A DNA stretch of 64,000 nt, taken from IMG/VR virus record IMGVR_UViG_3300032220_000699, positions 62,001 to 126,000 of that record; one strand, written 5' to 3'. How positions within the stretch are numbered: position 1 is the stretch's first letter; every line of letters starts with the position of its first letter. The translations under genes were made by a program, and so were the position numbers. Below are positions 59,273 to 64,000 of this stretch, in pieces. The stretch comes from a virus. Under the pieces are notes generated by a model. The model ran no database searches. It saw only the letters and a program-made list of their open reading frames with translations, and had not been told where the DNA came from.

Positions 59273-60070
59273 TTACTGAAACTCGTGTTTGTGTTTAGCC
59301 CAAAGGTCATTAATTTCTTCATCATCAAAACCAATAAAGAAGTTAACAGGCGCTACACCGTGCATTAATACTTCTAATACACTATTAGGTTGAATAGTAA
59401 GCGAGGTTTGTTCAGGCACTATCTGAACATCTACCATAGATAAGAAATTTTTATTTTGTTCAGTATTATACTTATGCCCAGTAATAAGTGATTTAATTAC
59501 ATCGTTCTTAAAATGGGTAAGTTCAATAGAAAATTGTTCTGTTAATTGCGGCGATACACCATTAGGCATCGCCTGAGTTTTAATCTTTTCAACAGTGTAA
59601 TCAAACAACTGTTGAGCAAATTCTTTTTGTCTAATAGGATTATAAATAGTTGTCAAACACTCTATTACTCTATCTTTTTCAACAAGAGTTGGATATTCAA
59701 AAAAGTTTGTCTTTGGTTCAGTGATAGGAATAACTGCCTGTGTAACTGTACCAAGTTCTTTAGCAACTTCCATATACTTCAGAACTTTTCTCTTCTTGGC
59801 TTCAATCTTGTCACGATTGTCAATTCCGAAAAGAGGAACACCGGCTTCTTGAAGAAGTTCAACACAAGCTTTCAGATCAATTAGCTCATTAACAAGCATC
59901 TCGATCTTAGTCAATCCAGTTGCAGGATCAACATCAGTAAAGCCAAAACGAAGAGCTTTGTGAAGATCTTTCGAAAGCTTAAGAGATACCTTACCAAGTT
60001 CAAAAGCTAGTTCAGCAACTTCACCAGCTTCTTCAGATGTACAAACAGTCAGATGGTTAATTGGTGTCAT
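59273..60070 (-). CDS. MazG-like NTP pyrophosphohydrolase, two-part
   Basis: 265 aa. Residues 1-75 hold the MazG-type all-alpha core: SEEAGEVAELAFELGKVSLK, then KALRFG and NELIDLKACVELL, giving the paired E..E and E..D metal ligands. These enzymes hydrolyse NTPs or dNTPs to monophosphates, in phages often to keep modified or wrong nucleotides out of DNA, or to alter alarmone levels. About 110-265 is an extra domain of unknown role. It overlaps the small gene upstream by 14 nt. Confidence 0.7.
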   Translation of the reverse strand: MTPINHLTVCTSEEAGEVAELAFELGKVSLKLSKDLHKALRFGFTDVDPATGLTKIEMLVNELIDLKACVELLQEAGVPLFGIDNRDKIEAKKRKVLKYMEVAKELGTVTQAVIPITEPKTNFFEYPTLVEKDRVIECLTTIYNPIRQKEFAQQLFDYTVEKIKTQAMPNGVSPQLTEQFSIELTHFKNDVIKSLITGHKYNTEQNKNFLSMVDVQIVPEQTSLTIQPNSVLEVLMHGVAPVNFFIGFDDEEINDLWAKHKHEFQ

Positions 60071-60257
60071 TTTTTTCTTTCAGTTTCCAGTTACAGTTTT
60101 CATTATCCCAGACATAGTCATCATTATTACCTTTAAACCCGAAAGTATATTCCTTCAAACCTAATGCATCACAGGCACCTTGAAAGGAAGTGGCATTGAT
60201 GACATGGCGTTTACCATTGCTGGAATAAATGGTAAACGCCTCAAATTTAACTTGCAT
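60057..60257 (-). CDS. Small protein of unknown function
   Basis: 66 aa with beta-alpha-beta character (VKFEAFTIYSSNGKRH; FQGACDALGLKEYTFGFKG). It overlaps both neighbours by a few bases. No family is recognised. Confidence 0.45.
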   Translation of the reverse strand: MQVKFEAFTIYSSNGKRHVINATSFQGACDALGLKEYTFGFKGNNDDYVWDNENCNWKLKEKNDTN

Positions 60258-60664
60258 TAGTGAATAGGGTTGATATAAGCTTCATCAGTGTTAGGATTAA
60301 CCGTAACATGAATAGACTTAGCATTGGACATAAGTTCTTTCACATGGTCGGTATCTTCGATTGCTTCATAAGCAAACTTAAGGATATCACCATTAAGCAG
60401 AGCTTCTTCAATCTTCTCTTTGTCGATAGAGAAGTGAATACTCAACAAAATATAAAGCGTCATATGGAATATCTTATCACTACGACGATACAACGTATGG
60501 TACATATTCTTATGTTGATCGAAGAATGCATTCATAGGTTCTGAATTTTCAGGTGAACCATACATATCACGATTAGTTTTGTTACGGATATAGTCATTCA
60601 GTAAATAGATCTTGGCACTGTCGTCCACATATTCAGCATCAATATGAGCTGTAGGGTGAGTCAT
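60257..60664 (-). CDS. Small protein of unknown function
   Basis: 135 aa from the ATG at 60664 (AAGGAG ahead); a longer reading would run through tRNA-Tyr and is rejected. Helical and acidic. First gene of the set that ends with the MazG-like protein. Confidence 0.45.
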   Translation of the reverse strand: MTHPTAHIDAEYVDDSAKIYLLNDYIRNKTNRDMYGSPENSEPMNAFFDQHKNMYHTLYRRSDKIFHMTLYILLSIHFSIDKEKIEEALLNGDILKFAYEAIEDTDHVKELMSNAKSIHVTVNPNTDEAYINPIH

Positions 60665-60689
60665 TTTATTCTCCTTGGTGGTGAAAGAT

Positions 60690-60727
60690 GAAAAAGTATA
60701 GACAGAGGTTAACCTCTGTCTATACTC
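60690..60727 (-). terminator. Rho-independent terminator after tRNA-Tyr
   Basis: A 14-bp stem AGTATAGACAGAGG/CCTCTGTCTATACT is followed on the minus strand by TTTTTCATC. Confidence 0.9.
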
Positions 60728-60736
60728 TTTTAGTTG

Positions 60737-60821
60737 TGGTGGACCGGGCATGATTCGAACATGCGAAGCACGAGGCGTCAGATTTACAGTCTGATGGGTT
60801 TGACCGCTCCCCAACCAGTCC
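60737..60821 (-). tRNA. tRNA-Tyr (anticodon GUA)
   Basis: 85 nt with encoded CCA. The acceptor GGACTGG pairs with CCGGTCC (one U-G), it has a long variable arm, the anticodon loop is CTGTAAA, and the T-arm is GCATG-TTCGAAT-CATGC. All arms are canonical. Confidence 0.95.
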
Positions 60822-60838
60822 AGAGTACTACAAATGTT

Positions 60839-60926
60839 TGGCGGAGGCGGTGAGATTCAAACTCACGAAGGGTTTCCCCTTGCTGGTTTTCAAGACCAGT
60901 GCAATCGATCGCTCTGCCACACCTCC
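60839..60926 (-). tRNA. tRNA-Ser (anticodon UGA)
   Basis: 88 nt with encoded CCA. The acceptor GGAGGTG pairs with CGCCTCC, it has a long variable arm, the anticodon loop is CTTGAAA, and the T-arm is GTGAG-TTTGAAT-CTCAC. It lies one base after the stop of an HNH gene. Confidence 0.95.
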
Positions 60927-60927
60927 T

Positions 60928-61413
60928 TTAATCTTTATATTTAGTTCCATGCTGTCCATATTGATTTGCAGCATTGTATTTGGATCTACAAGATCTGCTA
61001 CAGCATAAATCATCTGTAACTTTTATTCTGTCTTTATACTCACTGTCTGAAAGATAAAACAATTCATTACAGTAAGAACAAGGTAATATATGATAGTTAA
61101 GCAATTCTTCAAACTGCTTCAACTCATATTTCTTTTTGTTTTCCTCAGATGTAAGAACCTGAAGATTATTAATATCATCGTTGGTTTTATCATCGTCCTT
61201 ATGATCTACTTCTTCATCAGGAGTTAATAAACGATCAAGTTTATCTTCCATCATTACTCTTGATAGAGCTTTAGACGGAGTGTTACCTTTTTCAAAATAG
61301 ATGACGCATCTTTTCCTACCATCCTTACTTTCATAAGGACCTAAGATGTTTTTGCATCCATATAGCTTCTTCAGCTTTTCTTTGTCAAATGGTATATCTG
61401 TTTCTTTCGACAT
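60928..61413 (-). CDS. HNH endonuclease linked to a tRNA gene
   Basis: 161 aa. HNH core EEVDHKDDDKTNDDINNLQV (about residues 68-87), followed by a zinc-finger-like tail, CSYC and CCSRSC. It is a paralogue of the HNH gene at 36157-36621: the core DNA (61162-61212 versus 36394-36444) is almost identical, while the N-termini differ. It ends 1 nt before tRNA-Ser, and a tRNA-Ser 5' remnant lies just upstream. Probably a homing endonuclease of tRNA loci. Confidence 0.85.
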   Translation of the reverse strand: MSKETDIPFDKEKLKKLYGCKNILGPYESKDGRKRCVIYFEKGNTPSKALSRVMMEDKLDRLLTPDEEVDHKDDDKTNDDINNLQVLTSEENKKKYELKQFEELLNYHILPCSYCNELFYLSDSEYKDRIKVTDDLCCSRSCRSKYNAANQYGQHGTKYKD

Positions 61414-61442
61414 AATGATACTAACTGTATTGCGACAATTAA

Positions 61443-61451
61443 TATATATGT
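61443..61451 (-). promoter_or_regulatory. Conserved ACATATATA promoter motif
   Basis: Minus-strand ATGACATATATATTAATTG 30 nt upstream of the HNH gene. Confidence 0.6.
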
Positions 61452-61469
61452 CATTAATTAGTATTCTAT

Positions 61470-61502
61470 TGGAGGTGCTTTCAACCGCTCAGCCAAACCT
61501 CC
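61470..61502 (-). pseudogene. tRNA-Ser 5'-half remnant
   Basis: Minus-strand GGAGGTTTGGCTGAGCGGTT then GAAAGCACC, the acceptor and D-arm of a tRNA-Ser, followed by TCCAATAG with no anticodon or T-arm. It differs from the complete tRNA-Ser at 60839-60926 at several sites, so it comes from a second tRNA-Ser. Confidence 0.75.
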
Positions 61503-61527
61503 TTTTCCAATCTATTATGTAAACTAG

Positions 61528-61716
61528 TTAATTTTTAATGAGTCTATGGTGATGGAAGTCACAACAAACTACATTTGTGTCAGAACTAAAGTGTTCGATT
61601 AATTGATTATTCTTAAACCTAGTTTCTTTAATTAGTTCAAGAGTATTTAGCATTTGTTCTTCCATTTTATCCATTACTTCATTAAGCTTTATAAGATCTT
61701 TAAGCTCAACAGACAT
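61528..61716 (-). CDS. Small helical protein of unknown function
   Basis: 62 aa from the ATG at 61716; a GTG two codons upstream is possible. A long charged helix (LKDLIKLNEVMDKMEEQML) is followed by a His/Cys-rich tail (CCDFHHHR). The start overlaps the upstream stop region. Function unknown. Confidence 0.4.
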   Translation of the reverse strand: MSVELKDLIKLNEVMDKMEEQMLNTLELIKETRFKNNQLIEHFSSDTNVVCCDFHHHRLIKN

Positions 61717-61718
61717 GA

Positions 61719-63443
61719 TCACTTGTCCTGTCTTAAAGCTATAACATGAGTATTCATAACTGACTTCATAACACCTTCAACGTCATTATAGTTGTAAGTA
61801 GATCTAAAGTTTTGTTTTGAATCTTCTATGAATCCACGTTGACTAATATAGTTAAATAGTTCAGGGAACATATTAAACAAAATATCAAATAACTGAGTGT
61901 AGATATAAGGATTAGTTTTTACTACCAATAGAAAATCTTTAAGAGAATTATCATCATCTATCATTCTGTAATGGTTAAGGATGTGAATAAAGACTCTAAA
62001 AAGATCATTCATTGTATCGAATATTCTACTAAATTCTGTTTTAAAGTTATCAAACGCATTCATCCATTCTTTAATAAATAAAAATAGAACAGGTTTATTA
62101 TTAAGTAAACGATCTAAGGCGCGTTTATCAAGCATTGTTATATCGACAATAATGCTTAATGTAACTCTAACTGGTTTAAACAAACTTAATTCATTAACAG
62201 ATTTAATAGTTAAGTTTTGATCTATTTCACCGTAAGCATCAAATAAAGCACCATCCTGATGTAGTCCAACATAAATGAACGACATATAAGGATGTTTAAT
62301 AAATTCATGTTCACCATCACTAATATAATTTAATAGAATATCAGGAATATAAAATGGGTCAATTTCTTTTAGATTTAGTAATGTCTTCTTATCTGTTTCA
62401 TCGACTTCAGTTAAGAATGATGCAAGAATAACATAACCTTTATGAGCTTGACGAAGATTAAAATCGTCGAACGCAGGAACATTAATAGGGTAGTTAATAT
62501 CGACTCTATTTTCTAATTGACGATGAGCTTCAAAATGACTTAAAGCATGAAGGCTCTGTGTATAACTTAAGTTACGCTTTCTTTCTTCAATAGAATTAAC
62601 CTTAGCATCTTCAATGAACTGTACATACTTAGCAGGTAAAAGCTTATTACAGATCATGACAGGATAACGGATACCTATAGCTCTAGGAACATCGAAAGAT
62701 AATTTATAACTGAAACTTACTTTATAGTTGGAGTTTTCATTATCAGCATCAACCTTCTCAGGCATGCTACTAAAATCAAAAAGACCAAGTATACGAACTT
62801 GTTTTTCAAAAATTGCGATCTTTGCATTTTCCTTGTTAGCCATGTCTGTAATCAGATGCATGCGCTTCGTAGAATGCTCTCTGAAATATTCCTCAAGAGA
62901 CTGAGGAACAAGTCTGTTCTTTAGTGTATGTACATCTGCAATAAATTCTTCAACGATATCAGGAAGAAGAATATCGTACTGGATATCATGGATACCAATG
63001 TTTCTGGTTTGGGATAAACGAATACGGATATCATCTCTTATTCTGTTAGCTTCTGTTTTAGAAGGAGTGAAGTAACTGAACTCAATCGTTATATCAGATT
63101 TAACATAAATAGGGAAAACAAAGACATCAATTTGTCTATCTTCAAAAATAGGGAAAGCGTTAACTTGATGAACAGCTGTTGTGGTCAGTTCATCTTCATT
63201 ATACTCTTCTATAATGTTTGCACTGATACGTCTTAATGACGCAGTTGAAGGAAGATTCTTCTTCTCAACTCCTGTTTCATTTGTTTTGTTATCAGTGAGT
63301 GTATAGTCAATATCCTTATGCACAGCAATAACAGCTGTATGTGGGATTTTTGTTGCTTCGACGATATCACCGATAATCTTAAAATAAGCTTCATTCAAGA
63401 TAGTACGGTTTGTATCCTCTAGGGTTAAGGAAACTGTAGGCAT
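61719..63443 (-). CDS. Large protein of unknown function, probable virion component
   Basis: 574 aa from the ATG at 63443 (AAGGAAT ahead); upstream in-frame starts lie in the terminator. Mixed alpha/beta, with no signal or known motif. Composition (Asp, Asn, Ile-rich; helical C-terminal third with LFNMFPELFNYIS) resembles the 724-aa protein at the window start. Probably a virion protein; family unknown. Confidence 0.4.
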   Translation of the reverse strand: MPTVSLTLEDTNRTILNEAYFKIIGDIVEATKIPHTAVIAVHKDIDYTLTDNKTNETGVEKKNLPSTASLRRISANIIEEYNEDELTTTAVHQVNAFPIFEDRQIDVFVFPIYVKSDITIEFSYFTPSKTEANRIRDDIRIRLSQTRNIGIHDIQYDILLPDIVEEFIADVHTLKNRLVPQSLEEYFREHSTKRMHLITDMANKENAKIAIFEKQVRILGLFDFSSMPEKVDADNENSNYKVSFSYKLSFDVPRAIGIRYPVMICNKLLPAKYVQFIEDAKVNSIEERKRNLSYTQSLHALSHFEAHRQLENRVDINYPINVPAFDDFNLRQAHKGYVILASFLTEVDETDKKTLLNLKEIDPFYIPDILLNYISDGEHEFIKHPYMSFIYVGLHQDGALFDAYGEIDQNLTIKSVNELSLFKPVRVTLSIIVDITMLDKRALDRLLNNKPVLFLFIKEWMNAFDNFKTEFSRIFDTMNDLFRVFIHILNHYRMIDDDNSLKDFLLVVKTNPYIYTQLFDILFNMFPELFNYISQRGFIEDSKQNFRSTYNYNDVEGVMKSVMNTHVIALRQDK

Positions 63444-63463
63444 TTGGAATTCCTTCTTATAGG

Positions 63464-63496
63464 TCAAAAAATGTCCGGAGGTTTCCCTCCGGACAT
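63464..63496 (-). terminator. Rho-independent terminator
   Basis: The stem ATGTCCGGAGG/CCTCCGGACAT is followed on the minus strand by TTTTTTGACC. Confidence 0.85.
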
Positions 63497-63502
63497 CTTC
63501 TA

Positions 63503-64000
63503 TTAGAATTGCTTGGCACACTTATAGAGATACTTAATCATCTCATATCGACATTCTTGATGAATACCCATCAGTCCAACTGAAACTTCTTTCAAGAGAA
63601 CCTGGATAACATTAAGATAGTTAATAATAAATTTATGCAGATCTTCAAGTTTATCAATAACTTCTTTGCTATGTCTAGTCGGCTTATCGTTATTTCCACT
63701 ATTACCAAAATCTAATTCAGGTTCATCTAAATTAGGTCTTCTGGTAAATCCAGCGGCACCCAACATATCATTAGCCTGACTAGCTGAAATAGTGCTGGAA
63801 GATTCATCTTCATCTGTAGCCGTAACTGGGAAAGGATCGTCTTCCGTTGGCATTACATTTTCAGTAGCAATTGTAAAAGGATCACGAATAGTAGTTGTCA
63901 GTCTGTCAATTTCTTTGTCAAACTTTTCAACAGTTTTCTGAACTTGTTCAATTTTTACTGTTTTACTAAAGTCTTTATAGAAATCATAAAGACGCAAGAG
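63503..64000 (-). CDS. Protein of unknown function, 5' end outside window
   Basis: At least 164 aa. The frame runs to the window edge without a convincing ribosome site, so the true start probably lies beyond 64000. The visible part has a helical N-terminus (VEKFDKEIDRLTTTI), an acidic Ser-rich linker (DEDESSSTISAS) and a helical C-terminus. Unknown function. Confidence 0.4.
   Translation of the reverse strand, partial: LLRLYDFYKDFSKTVKIEQVQKTVEKFDKEIDRLTTTIRDPFTIATENVMPTEDDPFPVTATDEDESSSTISASQANDMLGAAGFTRRPNLDEPELDFGNSGNNDKPTRHSKEVIDKLEDLHKFIINYLNVIQVLLKEVSVGLMGIHQECRYEMIKYLYKCAKQF

Noticed and set aside
60665-60814. N-terminal extension of the 135-aa gene through tRNA-Tyr
   Set aside because: The extended frame overlaps a complete tRNA and a terminator, and the strong ribosome site sits before the ATG at 60664.
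1-64000. CRISPR array or transposon
   Set aside because: No regularly spaced direct repeats, terminal inverted repeats with transposase, or integrase genes were seen. Repeated hairpins are terminators with differing sequences.

Overview
The window is a piece of a large AT-rich tailed-phage genome (a jumbo myovirus-type phage). The evidence is a phiKZ-type major capsid protein and portal, a kelch-repeat tail fibre, a RuvC-like resolvase, a class II (B12-dependent) ribonucleotide reductase, a dCTP deaminase, a MazG-like pyrophosphohydrolase, tRNAs, a phage tmRNA and dozens of tiny unassigned genes packed on one strand. The tmRNA architecture, the Sec, Tat and lipoprotein signals and the codon style fit a Gram-negative, probably proteobacterial, host. 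The host itself cannot be read from the sequence.

Layout. About 0-17.8 kb is a virion module: spanin-like protein, resolvase, structural proteins, tail fibre, portal (the only plus-strand gene), a Gln/Met-rich protein, and the major capsid protein with two small upstream genes. 17.9-24.1 kb holds small genes, a baseplate-hub-like protein and the ribonucleotide reductase with a possible small RNA in its leader. 24.4-34.1 kb is an accessory block of small genes, including zinc-finger proteins, two lipoproteins, a secreted protein, a J-domain protein and an HNH endonuclease. 34.1-36.7 kb is an RNA locus: a circularly permuted tmRNA, about 520 nt of hairpin-rich noncoding RNA, tRNA-Leu, tRNA-Arg, an SGNH hydrolase and an HNH endonuclease. 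36.7-50.5 kb is again accessory, including a Tat-signal protein and an RMF-like protein. 50.5-51.1 kb is a second RNA locus with tRNA-CAU, about 320 nt of structured RNA and tRNA-Asn. 51.2-60.7 kb includes dCTP deaminase, a hemerythrin, an AAA+ ATPase, a Nudix protein and a MazG-like protein. 60.7-61.5 kb carries tRNA-Tyr, tRNA-Ser and a second tRNA-linked HNH gene. The window ends in two larger, probably structural genes.

Punctuation is very regular. Transcription units on the minus strand end in a GC-rich hairpin plus T-run. In the accessory blocks the next unit then usually starts with a conserved motif (minus-strand consensus ACATATATAAT) about 25-70 nt before a strong Shine-Dalgarno sequence. 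The main virion genes mostly lack this motif, which suggests a separate regulatory class.

How the genes may work together: the reductase, dCTP deaminase and MazG-like protein supply and clean nucleotide pools. The tRNAs and tmRNA, perhaps with the RMF-like protein, act on translation. The secreted and lipoprotein genes probably alter the host envelope. The HNH genes appear to move within the tRNA loci.
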